Translations under genes and position numbers: made by a program
Origin: Carallia brachiata
Lineage: Eukaryota > Streptophyta > Magnoliopsida > Malpighiales > Rhizophoraceae
Direction of reading: 5' to 3'
Length of the DNA: 64,000 bases
Assembly (NCBI GenBank): GCA_021464245.1
Contig: JADCRB010000040.1
Location: forward strand, 11,520,161 to 11,584,160
Notes under the pieces: generated by a model
What the model was told of the DNA's origin: nothing
What the model saw: only the letters and a program-made list of their open reading frames with translations
Databases searched by the model: none
Shown: piece by piece, positions 1 to 12,060 of the stretch
Layout: every line of letters begins with the position of its first letter
How positions within the stretch are numbered: position 1 is the stretch's first letter

Positions 1-374
1 AACTTTATTATTACCGTAAGAACTCAAGAAAGAAATCTGAAGACACAAAAAAACGAATAGCTGTGAGTGTGAAGTGTGAACTAACTTTTTGATTTTTCCG
101 CATTTCTTCCAGTGGAAGAAGCGTAGGAGTGATTCTTGTTATTGTTGTTGTTTGGATCTGGATTATGATCTCGATCTGGACCACTACTTTCATGTCCTGC
201 CAAATTCTGCGTTTATCCAAACACAAAAAATACAAAAAAAAAAAAAAAACCAAAATTATCGGTCAAGATTATCGGAAAATCACCAGTTTTTTTAAAGTTA
301 TCGAGATGTGTGAATGTGCTTGAAGCAGAAGAGAAGAAGAAGGATGAAGACGGTGAAATTATATAATTAATTAC

Positions 375-614
375 GAGGCGGACGGCGAGTTCGGAGGCGA
401 GAGAGTCGTCGTGATCGTGAGCGTCGGAAGCAAAGGAGCAGCGATCGACGCTGGCGGAGGCGGAGGAGAAGAGACTGAAGTTGGACTCGGGAGTGAAGAT
501 CAAGGAGTCGGGACTAGCGTCACGAGCTTTATTATTGTTACTATTATTATTATTAATGTATCCCGATTTCAACAGACCTTGATGATCCACCTGGCATCCT
601 CCTAGCTCTGTCAT
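375..614 (-). CDS. First exon of an unidentified gene, cut by the left window edge
   Basis: An ATG at 614 opens an 80-codon exon that reads to a plausible donor (CGCCTC followed by gtaatt, intron from 374 downward). It has an Asn-rich stretch (NNNNSNNNK) and then a Ser-rich, acidic part with FTPESNFSLFSSASASVD and RCSFASDAHDHDD, which looks like real, low-complexity N-terminal coding sequence. Beyond the donor the frame becomes AT-rich and repetitive, so the longer reading to 213 is probably intronic. The plus strand just upstream (620-680) is CT-rich, i.e. a GA-rich leader on the gene strand, as in many plant 5' UTRs. I do not recognise the family. The remaining exons would lie left of base 1. 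Confidence 0.5.
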
Positions 615-2081
615 TGCCGCGCTCTGCTAGTGCTCCTCCCTCTTCTTCTTCTTCTTCCTCTTCCTCTCTTTCCCTTTTTTGTTTTTGTTTCTCTTCACAT
701 TCTAATCGGAGCCAGAGGCAGAGGGAGTGTGGGATATCTGTTACAGATTCTGGTGCAATGGCAGGAGGAGGAGGAGGCAGAGGAGGCTGTTTAAATGCAG
801 GGTATTTAACTGTTTAATTCAAATAAACAGCATAGTAGTGGTAATTTCGTGCTAATTTGACATACATTTTACAAGTAGTTTGAGTTCGAGTTTTAACGAA
901 AGTGTGGTTGAAAGCTTTAATTTCTGGCTTATTTGTTTTAATCGCTGGCTGTGAGGTATTAGTAATTACCGTAGATAATTTAGTAAAAGTCACGTTCAGG
1001 TCAAAAGTATTTAGATAATATTTTTTTTTATAATTAATTAAATCAAATTTTTAAATAAGATATTTTAACTTTAATTTGTAAGTTTGATAATTAATATATT
1101 TATAATAATTTTTTTTAAAAAAATAAATAAACAACATAGGGAGCTCAGGAAAATAACTCATATTGGCAGGCAACAAACTAAACCAGCATTTTTTGAGCAT
1201 AATATTTTAGGAAATGAAAAAAAATTTATTGCTACAAGAAAAGCGTGACTGTGGAAGACGCTGAACTGATAAATTTCAATCGATCTTTTTTTTGTAATTA
1301 ATTTTTTTTTGCAATAAGAAATGAACGTACTTGTATATTTATTTATTTATTTTAGTTGAGAAAATAATTAATTGTAATATATCAGTTATGTATATTACTT
1401 TTCTCATGTATATATAATTAGACTCTTAGAAAAATATTAGATGATAATATTTAATTAATAATAAAGTGATTTATACTTTTAAATGATTGAAATTTTAAAA
1501 ATAAATAAATAAATTATTAGATATTATTTAATAAATTTTATAATTAATTTTTAATTATCTAAAATTAAATTGTATAACAAAATTTTAATATTTTATGGGA
1601 TTTTTTTTTTCGTGATGCACAACATTTTATTTTGATCATAGACAAGCCCTTTTCGTATTTGTTTAAAGGAAAAACTTATTTGACTTTTTTTTAAGGAACA
1701 ACGAAATAGCTGTAATATACGATATTTTAAAAAAATTATAAGACGTGATAGAAAAAAATATAAAGAAATTATACGACTTAATAAAAGAAATTATATGAGA
1801 TGTGTAATCAGTTATTAAAAAAAATTTTGGTATACAACGTAGGAGCAAAAATATAAAGAAATTATACGACGTGGTAAAAAAAATTATACAATCTATATAA
1901 TCAAATTTTTTATTTTTGTTAGCTAGTTTTTTTTAGTATATAATATAATTTTTTTTAATTTTTATACAGCGTTATATAATCTTTTTTATTATGTTGTATA
2001 ATATTTTTTACTATATATATATATATATATATTTATATAATAATTACTTAATAACCACTCAAAAAAACAGCCACCTAATCG
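615..2081. other. Presumed 5' leader/promoter of the left-edge gene, then AT-rich DNA
   Basis: The first 200 bases hold CT-rich and GGA-rich runs on the plus strand that fit the GA-rich leader of the minus-strand gene. From about 840 onward the DNA is very AT-rich with poly-T/poly-A runs and a short (AT)n tract near 2013-2032. No coding exon is visible on either strand. Confidence 0.4.
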
Positions 2082-2126
2082 AATTATAAATTTCTTTTTT
2101 TTTTCTCAAAATTATAAATTTCTTTT
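2082..2126. repeat. Poly(T) micro-insertion between 17-bp direct duplications
   Basis: The 17-mer AATTATAAATTTCTTTT occurs at 2082-2098 and again at 2110-2126. They are separated by 11 bases that are T-rich and end in ctcaa. It belongs to a recurring class in this window (see findings). Confidence 0.6.
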
Positions 2127-3070
2127 GTGATGGCACATTTACACAAGCAAGCAATAAAGAACAGAAAGAAACATTTTACCAAAGACCAAATTATGTCGGC
2201 TGGAGTTGAATATGACAGTCCTGTCGAGACATTATTAGAAAAACAAACAGCTTTATTCTTTCTATTGATTGATGTCTTATAAAGGATAAAATTAAACATT
2301 CGTAACTAAAATAAATAAAGTCATATAAATTCTGAAATAATTAAATTTATTAAAAAAATATAAATAAATAAATTATTAAATAAGAGTTAATATATAAAAA
2401 AATTATTAATTTTACGTGAAATAATAAATCTCAAACAATATTAATAATTTTTTTATATTAACTACATTAAATATTATTAAATAAAAAATATATATTTATT
2501 TATTATTATTTAAATATAATAATATAGTTTTATTCTTCTTCCAAATATAGCGGACAGGTTCAATCGAGGAATAGGCGATGGTGGTGACAAAATATTGTGT
2601 CCCCAACTTGAAAAGCGCCGCGGTGCGTGCTCAATCTTCGCGGCCAATTGGCTCTTTTGTCAACTTGGTCTGGCCCATTGTCGGTGCAAAGGATCTTTAA
2701 TAGATATTGTTAGCGTGGTTTTATTTATGATTGACGCCTCCTGCATGCATGTGATCGTCTGACCATTATTACCAAAGCTACTCTCTTCTCTATTTTGCTT
2801 TATTTCCCAATTTTACCTGCCTGAGTACTGTAATATCACCAAATTTTCAAACTTGTGACTTTGTATTTGTTCTTATATGGTAATATTTTCAGCTTTTGGT
2901 AGGGTAAATAATTATTGTGGATTCTCATTTTTACTCCCATCCTTGGTATGAGAAAGAAATTTTGTACTACCGATCATGGTGTCCCAACGATAAAGAGGAT
3001 ACTTATTCGTGGTCGAGTCAAAAATTTTGAATTTAAATTTTATAAAACATTCAGTAGAATTAAGTTAGCA
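2127..3070. other. Intergenic; short GC-richer island at 2545-2780
   Basis: Mostly AT-rich. The stretch 2545-2780 is more balanced in base composition and contains GCGCCGCGG and a CATGCATG motif. I found no ORF or splice structure there, so it may be single-copy or an old element fragment. Confidence 0.3.
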
Positions 3071-3073
3071 TAA

Positions 3074-3902
3074 AAGTCAATTTCGCCTAAAAATTAACGC
3101 CATTTATATTTTTATTAATAACATTTTTTTTGTGAAAACCTGTATAAAAAATTTTTTTCATCACACAATTATACTCAACTGTTAAATTATACTGACTGTT
3201 GATAATTGACGAGTGCCACATTAGCACAGTAATGACGTGGCATGTGCCACACCATCTCAAGTTGATGATGTGGCATTTTTTATCTATCAAAAATCTGAAA
3301 AAAATTTCAAAATATATTAATATTTGACAAAAAAGCGAACCTAAGTTAATTTTTTAACAAAAAAATTACTCAATTTAATAAAAATTTAAAATAAAAATAG
3401 TTATCGCCAAAGGGTTTTAAATTTGAAAGATTTTGATTTTATTAAGTAAAATTAATTTTAGAAGAATTTTGGTTTAAAGGGTTTCAATATTTTTGATAAA
3501 ATTAATTTTAAATTGAGTTCATTTTTTAACCTTTCATTAAATTGAATTTTTTGTTGGAAGAATAAATTGAGTTCATTTTTAATTAAATATCAACATATTT
3601 TAAAATTTTTTTAAAATTTAAAAAAAAATATTTTGTCAACTGAGATGACGTGGCACATGCTACGTCATTACTGTGCTGACATGACAGAGACAACGTCATA
3701 ATTTTGATGACGTGGCATCTACCACGTCATCAACTTCGCTGATGTGATGCTCCTTCAGTTGCCACATCAGCACAATTGACAAAAAAAATAACGGTTTGAT
3801 ATAAATTGTGCGACAGAAAAAAAATTTTATATCAATTTTTAAAAAAAAATATTTAGATAAAAATTAATAAACAGACTTAAGTTTTAGGTTAAATTGACCT
3901 TT
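3074..3902. mobile_element. Non-autonomous DNA element with long terminal inverted repeats
   Basis: The left end begins GTCAATTTCGCCTAAAAATTAA near 3076. The right end, read in reverse complement, begins GTCAATTTAACCTAAAACTTAA near 3899. The subterminal parts also match in inverted orientation: segments rich in GACGTGGCA and GCCACATCAGCAC lie at 3205-3275 and 3640-3775. The arms together are roughly 230-250 bp each around an AT-rich centre. No transposase ORF is present. The structure suggests a foldback or MULE-like non-autonomous element; the superfamily is not determined because I could not define a clear target duplication. Confidence 0.6.
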
Positions 3903-5910
3903 CTTCTAATTAAATTTATATATATTTTTTCAGTGGACACATTGTTTTCTAAATCTATTGAAAATCACTTTCCCTTCTCTTTTTTTTAAAAGAAAAAAGA
4001 GATTTTCTGCCCCTAATAACGTTCAAAAATCTTGCAAAACCATAGAAGCACTTCCGGCTCCCTCTAAATGCTGCGAGGAGGGGGGGCTCAGAAGTCAAAA
4101 GATAGTTTGACATCTTGGACTGCCTCTTGCAGTCAAACTCATCGAAAGTTTGTTTACATAAATACTAAATTTAGAGAGTATAAAAAAATATATAATTAAT
4201 TTAATAATATTTAATAATTTATTTATTTTTATTTTTTAAAATTAATATATTTTTATTATTTAAAATTTAAATTACTATATTTATTACGTTTCCATTGCCC
4301 ATCTATTTTTTCCGAAATAACAAAAGGCTAAAGCCATAACCTGATACTTAAGTTTGGGGTTGGTTTCGATCTAATCCTCAGTTCCAAAAGTTTACCACAA
4401 TGTTTTAAAAAGATTCCAAGCCTCAAGGAATTACTATAGTCATTAAGAGTTCATAGAAATAGTGAAAAAAGGGGGAAAAACAAAAAATTGCAAATTAATT
4501 ATACAATTTAAAATAGGTAGTAAATTTTATAAATGTCTAAAAATGTTACTCTTTTGCCAAAACTTTTCAAAATTTGACATTTAAATAAATTTTGGAATTT
4601 TTAGTTAAATTTATTGTATTAGAATAACTTTGGTTCAAATATCATCAGAAATACTAAAATAAATTCCACGAAAATTCACGATAAATTTTAGAAATATAAA
4701 AAGTTTAATTTTAATGCCAACATTTTTCTAATGTTGTTCTCTAAGAAACTCTATAATTTAAACTATAATGTACTATACGAGAATAAGTAGTATTTAAAAT
4801 CAAAAAATTTCTAAAAATATTTTCCATTTGAAATTCAAAGCAAATATGATTCTTATGCTAAATTTTTTTATACTAAATTTTTTTTTATAGTTTTTTAATC
4901 TATGGTTGACATGCCAAAGCAACCAAGCAACCATACACATTCTTTTGTTTTTTTTAAACAAAAAGAAAACTGTTGCATTAATATAAATTATTTTCGCACA
5001 GAGGACCAACGCAAGGTAGTAGGAGAAATCTGACAAGACATGAGAAACAGACGGTCAAAATGACTTACAAATGATTAGGTTATAAGGACTACAAACTAAC
5101 TAGACCCGAAATCTAATTAGACAAATCCCTCTAACGAGGGAATAAATTAGAACTAAACTAGACCTATTTGACACCTAAGTGTCAGACGAATCTACATCAT
5201 CTAAACAAAGCTGCACACGACAGTACAAATTACACCTCAGCGGACCTACAACAGAAATCGCTTGGATATACCTAATAATGATTTCCTTCGACTTTAACCT
5301 ACAGACAGACACTACAAGCCCTAAACACAACAAGGCATCTATCTCAAAATATAACAACTAAACACATCCTATGACCCTTCCCAAAATACAGTTTTGGACT
5401 GAGACAGAGGAGGTGGTGACAACGGCAGGTAGGGGTGGCGGCGAGTGAGGAAATAGTGGCAGTGGGGGAGGAGTCACTGGTGGCAACACTCTCTCCTGCA
5501 ACAGTAGTTGCGGCGGACGAGGAAACCTCGCCAATGGCTCTAGTTGTGTTCTTTTGAACGACGACAGAGGACTCTAGGGCAATGGATGCGATGACAGTTA
5601 GCATGGTGGCACTATCGCTGGAGACGAAGGCAAAGACCATGGGAGTGTTGACACTCATTAGGAGATTCCGGATCCAGTGACAATAAGACTAATGGGTGTT
5701 TTTATTCGAGCGAGATATGCAAAAAGAGTATACTAAAATCAAAACCATAAGAGAATTAAGTAGGAGGAAGTAAGGAAGGGTGGAAAGGGGTCGATGAGAA
5801 AGACTAGTGAGGTAAAACAAAGAGAAGGAAGAGGAGGATTGCTGGTCAGCGGCGATAGCAAGCCACCGCTACCGACTAAAAGGAATTTTTTATACGAAAA
5901 AAAGTAAACT
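3903..5910. other. Intergenic DNA without a recognisable gene
   Basis: 3903-5040 is AT-rich. 5040-5880 is richer in GC, with short open frames on both strands (for example minus 5658-5344, Ser/Thr/Ala-rich) that match no family I know. A GGNGG-rich stretch at 5405-5480 makes low-complexity peptides. It may be an old retroelement part, but there is no reverse transcriptase, integrase or LTR structure to support that. Confidence 0.3.
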
Positions 5911-5911
5911 G

Positions 5912-6092
5912 TTCAAAATTTTTTTGCCTGAGTTTTGCTTAAATTACGACAGATCTTTAATTTTTTTGTAATCATAGATATATTTTTTATAAAAAAAATT
6001 TTACTTAATTTTTATTCAAATATACTGCTATGATTACAAAAAAAAATTAAAAATTTATTATAGTTTAAACAAAATTCTAGTAAAAAATTGCA
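5912..6092. mobile_element. Small stem-loop MITE-like element
   Basis: Two arms of about 75-80 bp are imperfect inverted copies of each other. The left arm contains TTTTTTTGTAATCATAG near 5963, and the right arm contains CTATGATTACAAAAAAA near 6029. Outer parts pair as TTTTGCTTAAATTACGA with the complement of TATAGTTTAAACAAAATT. There is no coding capacity. Confidence 0.5.
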
Positions 6093-6132
6093 AATATTAT
6101 ATCTATGTCACTCTTGACAGCAACGAGTTCCG

Positions 6133-6172
6133 AAACTCGGGAAAACTGTACCAAAAAACAAAACTCGGGAAA
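6133..6172. repeat. A-rich micro-insertion between 12-bp duplications
   Basis: AAACTCGGGAAA at 6133-6144 is repeated at 6161-6172. Between them is actgtacc followed by a short A run. Same class as the insertion at 2082. Confidence 0.5.
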
Positions 6173-7000
6173 CAAATGCTATTCAATTAAAAGCTCAAAA
6201 ATTCAGTCATGACTTTAATAACACCTGCACTGCGTTACTGCATGCCCATACGTGACGAACTTGTAAAAAAAGGTGAAGAACACATAAATGCTTTGGTAAG
6301 AGCAACCTGTTCCGGTCTGACCGACTGGTATTTTGGAAACCAGAAAATTGGGAACATTTACTATATCAGTCACCGTAATGTTTTTCCGAAAAACTTCTCG
6401 AATTCCCCAACTTTATTAAAAACTCCGAATCTTTTCTGTATGAACAGCATTATCATACTACCGGGGATAGTTTAGTATGCTTTTTCTTAGGTTAATTCGG
6501 GTTCTAAGTTTTTTTGTATCCCTAGTTCTCAAATAAAAAAATAATATTAAAGTAAAGTGTTAGTTTTTGACTCGTTAAAATTATGATTAAATTTAAAAAA
6601 ATTCGCTCAAATATAACAATGATTTGGTGGTAGTCCTCTCGATGTGAAAATTAATTAAGAACCGTTAACGAGTGATTTTAAAATCGACACATAAGTGCGA
6701 TAACAAATATATTTATAATGTATACTTTTTTAATTAAAAAAAATAACTTGTTTTTTTTTTTAACTGTAAAAATCATAGAACTTCAATCACCCTCTTTCTG
6801 GTATTAGTATACTTCATTGTATTTAATATTGCAGAAACATACTGACCTGACGTGACCCTGGCCCCCACCCTGACATCGGCGGACAATGGGATACCAAACC
6901 ATTCCCAACCTCTCGTTGTAGCAAAACATTAATTGATCAACATGATAGCCCAGATACAGCTTCAAGTGTAGACTACTTTAGACTTAATTCGAATGCTTAC

Positions 7001-7187
7001 CAATTCTTTGGAGTTTGGGGGAAGTGGGAGGTTCGATTACTATCGCTCTGAAAGACCTGTCTAAATGTGGAACATATGGGAGTTTGCTCTTTACGATGCA
7101 TAGCATCCCTGCAGGTTTTTTAAATCTGCAGCTCCCCTCCCTGTTAATTGTTGAAAGACTAACAAGCTGAATTCCGTTCATCAACTT
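7001..7187 (-). other. Isolated exon-like coding block, unidentified
   Basis: On the minus strand a reading of about 62 codons is bounded by a good acceptor (ctatag at 7193-7188) and a good donor (ATTG then gtaagc at 7000). The peptide includes MNGIQLVSLSTINREGSC and ends near EPPTSPKLQRIG, with balanced composition unlike the surrounding DNA. It lies downstream of the coding block at 7729-8044 on the same strand, but that block has its own stop, so they may be separate genes or decayed remnants. I do not recognise the family. Confidence 0.3.
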
Positions 7188-7474
7188 CTATAGTACTTCA
7201 ATAAGCAAGTTGCAGTCGGCTGGCTTAGACCAGCTGACAGTGGAAAGGAAGATACTGTCTTCTATAAACCTGATAGTGGTGGGCTTCTTTTTTTTTTTTT
7301 TTTTTTTCAGTCTGAAACCATCTAACATTTAATTCATTGGGCTAACTAATCTAAACCAACTTGAATAGGACTTCGAAAGGTGGCAAAGATCTCCCAACAA
7401 ATATTTAACGTAATTATATCCATAAAACTCGAACCTGAAACTCCTGATTAAACGGCGTCAAACTTATGTCATCT

Positions 7475-7530
7475 GAATCAGCACATACTAGTACAGTAGT
7501 GGGAATCAGCACATACTAGTACAGTAGTGG
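7475..7530. repeat. 28-bp perfect tandem duplication
   Basis: The unit starting GAATCAGCACATACTAGTAC and ending AGTAGTGG occurs at 7475-7502 and immediately again at 7503-7530 without a mismatch, which suggests a recent duplication. Confidence 0.9.
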
Positions 7531-7728
7531 GCTTCTTGCCAGATCATTTAGTGGGAGCGATTGCAGTAAGATGTTAGCGAAGGGCATAGGATGCACTTCA
7601 CGCTACCCACGCTAGCGATGGAACCTTTGGGCTTGCAGGTGATCCTATTTGTATCTATCCTGCTACCTGTTAGATAGGTATTAGTGTTTGTAGTAGAATA
7701 GTGATAGGCTTGGCTATTGGAAGGATGA

Positions 7729-8044
7729 TTAATTGATTTCCTTGCTTGCCACAAAATACTGATCCATGGCATCCACTTTATAAATCGATGGGTCAGCTGT
7801 TGGTGTCCTGAAATTTTGGGGCTTCAATGTGGTACGGATCTCGCCAGGGCCATAGCATGACTCATTATCCAGGCCTAGGGGAAAAGTTCAGTAATTATAT
7901 ATTATTCGAGAGTACATCAATCATAAAAAGTCGCTTGACAGGGAAACTACTTGGAATCCTTGTATCCGCAAGCAAATGTTGAAAGCTTTTGGATACACTG
8001 ACGGGCTGCCTTACGCCAACTTTCCAACAGTTCATATGGAGAGC
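7729..8044 (-). pseudogene. Unidentified gene remnant: last two exons of a coding sequence
   Basis: Minus strand. A small exon at 8044-8015 (acceptor ataatag, donor C followed by gtaagg, peptide SPYELLESW) joins in phase to an exon at 7874-7729 (acceptor ttcccctag). That exon reads 47 codons to a TAA stop at 7731-7729. The peptide contains NESCYGPGEIRTTLKPQNF and ends VDAMDQYFVASKEIN; its composition is clearly protein-like. An alternative reading without the splice continues KAARQCIQKLSTFACGYKDS and then stops. No upstream exons fit in the roughly 590 bases before the bZIP gene on the same strand, so this is probably a truncated gene or an alternative 3' end. Family not recognised. Confidence 0.35.
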
Positions 8045-8634
8045 CTATTATCACAGAGTAGTCTATCTTTGTCGATGAGATCTTAATATTTTCTTTTTTC
8101 ATCTACGATAAGATTCGTTAAACCATGAGTTACAAAAATAAGCCTGAAACCTCCACAATAGTTTATATGCTTTCCTATTCAATTGACCATTATTATTCTG
8201 TCTGATAGTAATCCTGCAGCTAAGTGAGATTACACCTCATGAGCTTGTTTTGGCATTTTTGCCATCAACTCAAAACACAACCATGGAAATACCAACCGAT
8301 ATTATAATTGTAACAGCGAACTTATGGCCTGTTGAAGTTTCTATGGGAAAAGATACGTAAAACTTAACCGAAAGGGGCAAAAAAAAGTGAAAAAAAAAGG
8401 CAAAACGTTTGAGAGTCATTACATGCAAAAGTCCCAACTCTGTGACATTTACTCCTAAAAATGCCTCTACTTCCCCAACTTCAATAGTTCCCCAGTAGAA
8501 GCAAAGACTGAAAGTAGATACCTGATTGAAAATCCTTTCCTCAGCTGCAAAATTGTCATCTCATCAATATGAGGAAGGAAGACAAGTTCCTATAAACATG
8601 TACAGCAACTTACAATACATAATCAACAAGACCT

Positions 8635-11600
8635 TCACCATGGACCTGTCTGAGTTCGTCTCAAGCATCGTCGCTTAACTCCTTGCTGCATATTAATCAT
8701 CTCCATCACCTGTCATCAGACTAGAGATTATGTTTGAACCAATTTACCTATCAAAATTTTCATCATATTACGAATATCTACGAATGTCATAGTTCTACAT
8801 CCATGATAGACATGCATGTCACACAAAACATTCGCACTCTGCAACCTAATAGTGCATTAAGAAGTTCTTAGAGCAGGCTGCAAGCATAGGCAAATCCCAA
8901 AGTTCTAACACGGTTCCAGGAGGAAGGACATAGGCCGTATCCTGTGAAGGGTCTATGTGACACCGGTCGAGTTCCATTCGAGTCTAATTATCTAAAGGAT
9001 TCACAGGTGGCTCCCCAGTAAGTGTGCCAGAAGCAATTGATCAACAAAATTCCAAACATATTCAAGAACAACATAAGTGAATAAATAAATAAATGTTTCA
9101 TCATGTATACAGGCTGTTTGGATGTCATATGGTGGCAAATTAAAGGGGAAGCCTGCATATCTTTAGAAACTCAGTTACTTAGTGATGGGATAATATTTGA
9201 TCCTATGATTTACTTGCTTTTTACCTTCTATTCAAGCAATCTGTAAGTTTTAAAGTAAAGAATCACAGATTGTGGGTTGAACTAAATCTTATCCCAAACC
9301 CAGCCCAAATTAATGTCTCCCCAGAAAACACGTTGACCAGCTTATGGCAGGAACAGATTAGGCTGCTTAATGAATCAAAGTGCCATTAAGCCTAATGTCT
9401 TTTCGACCTTTCTCAACTATTTCTTACTGAACTACATTCACATGTGTGACTCCCAATTCCCATTCCTTCCTTTGTCCACTGGATTCATTTCTCAAATATT
9501 ATATTAATAGCCAATCACCCACCCCATCATCCCTAGCTCATCCTAAAAGCGCAAAAAATTTCACATTGAAAGGCATTCATTTTTTTGATTTTGTTCGTTA
9601 GAAGCAAAACCATTTAATCAAGCAGGACCTCTCAATGATTACCAAATGAAAGAATCCAACAATTGAACAGTCATTTGATAAGTGAATAAGAATTAATGTG
9701 ATATATTTCACTATTCCCAAAAAAAAGGGGAATTAACATGATATTTACAGTGCCCATCCACATGACATTTGTTGTAAGTAAATAACCAATAATATTAGCT
9801 AACTTTGGCAGTAGGACGAGATAGAGTTGTTGCCACAGAATACTGAAAAGTCATAGAAATTTCACCTGATTTTTCTTAATCTCCGTGATTTCTGCCTGCA
9901 GAAATTAAACCACAATCATTCACACTTCAACTCAAGATATGAAGTCAATGCGGATAATGATTTCACGAGTTTGCATCTGTATTTGTGCATGTTTATGACC
10001 ACAGCACAAAGAAAATACCTGCTTTTTCCTCAATTCTTGGTTTTGCTCTTTGAGCTTTGCAATTTCTGCTTCCAACTCCATGGTGTAAGCCTGGAAGAAG
10101 TCCCAAAGCAATTAATACACATTGATGAGCCATATGCCAACATCCTTGTTTCTCAAAATGAATTCATCTATATTTCCTCAATGATGTTTCCTTTTGGAAG
10201 GCAATTGGCTTAACGCTGTTGAACTTAATTAACATTCTTATTAATCCAGCACAAGCAATTTAACTTAAAGTTATGTGTTCCTAAAGTAATGTTCACTCAC
10301 TTACAACAAACTGGGATCCTCATAACTTCGCACGAACTTTACTTCTCAAACATTTCATGTCTCGTCATGTCAGGTCTCTATGACATTATCTTTCTGCCAC
10401 ACAAACTTCCATAATGTTTTTGCATGCAGCATGGCCATGGATGATAGAACCAATGTTAACATCTCGCAAATTCACAAAGCCAAAACAAGTCTAATTTTAT
10501 CATTTTTGCAATAATTTGTTCACATCATATTATCATCCATAGTGACACGGATTACAATCTCCTATAGTTCTGGCCCTGGGGTAGAAGATCGTGGTCCACA
10601 TCAACATAATCTTGCAATCTTATTACCATTTTTCATAGTTTTTTAAGCTGAACTGCACTAATCTTTCCAAGACAAAGGTGATTGTGTTTTCACTGATAAT
10701 AACTTGGCTTCATATATGCTCTTGCCCCACTGAGGCCAAGTTGAGTTCAACAGCATGACTAACAGAACTCTCATCCATTAAATTTTACAAGATGCACAGA
10801 AAGACAGTGCTTTCTAAGTTGGTCACACTGATGGGTGATCTTAACAAAATTACTTGATGTTTAAGTACTGTTGTTCCGGAATTGGCAAGTGTTTCGTGTA
10901 AATTGAGTCCAGATTCCACACAAGCAAGCAAATTTAATAAAAGCAAACTGGTATCTGTATGCACTAAGCAGTAGCATCATTAAGCAAGATATTCACCTGT
11001 TTGCGAGCCCGTGACCTTGCAGCTGACTCTCTGTTCTTGATCATTCTCTTCTGCCTCCTTTCGACCACCTTCTCCACAGCACCACCGGCTCTCCTGCCTC
11101 TTAAACCTCCACTAAACACATAAGGAACTGGTGACACTGAAGATGTATCCCCATTACTCTTCCCAATCCCGTCTGATGACAGCTGGCTCACCGGAGAACC
11201 AGCAGCAACCCCTAATCCAACCATTCCCATCCCTCCAGCCTGCATCAAACCACCACCGATCCCCCGATCCCCAATCCCCATCATTCCATCTCTAATTCCT
11301 GAACTGCTTTGGAATGGAAATTGTGACATATACCCTACATTAGGCTGCTTGGGATATATCTGCTGCTGCTGCGCCTGATTGGATCTAACCCCATTAACAT
11401 TCAAAGGCAAATTGGAGGTTTGCTGCAAAGGAATTTGATTGCCAGCAGTACTACTCAACACCAAACCCCCATTTGTCTGAATCCCAATCCCTAAACCAGA
11501 ATTATCCACTGAACCTGATAATTCATCAAAAAAAACACCATTAGAATTGATCTTACCCGCCAACTGAGCGTCTTCCCTGACCACTCCAGCCCTCGCCAAA

Positions 11601-12060
11601 AACTCCTCCAAAGTCATCTCTCCCAAAGTCTGCTGCCTCTGGGGCCCATTAGCTCCTCCTCCAGTCCCAGTCCCACCACCGTAGTCTCTCGATATGTCTC
11701 TCCAGACCTCATCAACCGTCTTTTGGCTCAGCGTACGCGGCAGTGTCAGCGAACCTTGGCGCTGTAGGAGACCACCCTCTTGGACCCCAACAGATGCAGC
11801 TGCCGCCCCCGTTGTCTGTTGCTGCTGCTGGTTCTCCTCTGCGCTCCATATGTTTTTGAGCAGCTCATCCATATTCATTGACCCAAAGTCCTTACCCAAT
11901 CCCCCCATGGAGCTCTGAAACTCGTCGAATGTTAACGAATATATCGACGGCTCCTTACCAACAAAAAGCTCCCCGGCGGCTGACCGCCGCCCCCACTGCT
12001 CCCTCCGGCGTTGGAGGATGGGTCGTTGGTAAAGTTCTTGAAGTTCAGGTTAGTCCCCAT
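8635..12060 (-). CDS. ABF/AREB-type bZIP transcription factor (ABA-responsive-element binding), with an N-terminal frameshift
   Basis: Group A bZIP factors of the ABF/AREB/ABI5 family bind ABRE (ACGTG) sites in the nucleus and drive ABA and drought responses after SnRK2 phosphorylation. Exons (minus): 12060-10997, 10090-10019, 9895-9866, 8709-8635, all with GT..AG borders. Visible parts: N-terminal MGTNLNFKNF; conserved C1-type SIYSLTFDEFQ; C2-type GKDFGSMNMDELLKNIW; C3-type LPRTLSQKTVDEVWRDI; a Gln-rich middle; basic region MIKNRESAARSRARKQ (N-x7-R); leucine zipper across exons 2-3; and the C-terminal RRTQTGPW phospho-motif. The exon structure is the family's. Odd: from the ATG at 12060 the frame runs only 42 codons to a TAA. 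One base is missing near 11950, in an R-Q-P-S-type codon run. Translation from the Met at 11908 would give about 362 residues lacking C1. A sequencing error or a true lesion are both possible. Confidence 0.93.
11940..11955 (-). other. Site of the one-base frameshift in the bZIP gene
   Basis: The frame that starts MGTNLNF runs well through GGGGQPPGSFLLVR and then turns to SRRYIR-stop. The other frame picks up PSIYSLTFDEFQ at exactly this point. The distance from 12060 to the in-frame Met at 11908 is 152 bases, one short of a multiple of three. The family normally has Gln between LVR and PSIYSL, so the missing base falls in that codon. Confidence 0.8.

Noticed and set aside
5344..5658. 104-codon minus frame, Ser/Thr/Ala-rich
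   Set aside because: Low-complexity composition from GGNGG-type repeats; no family signature.
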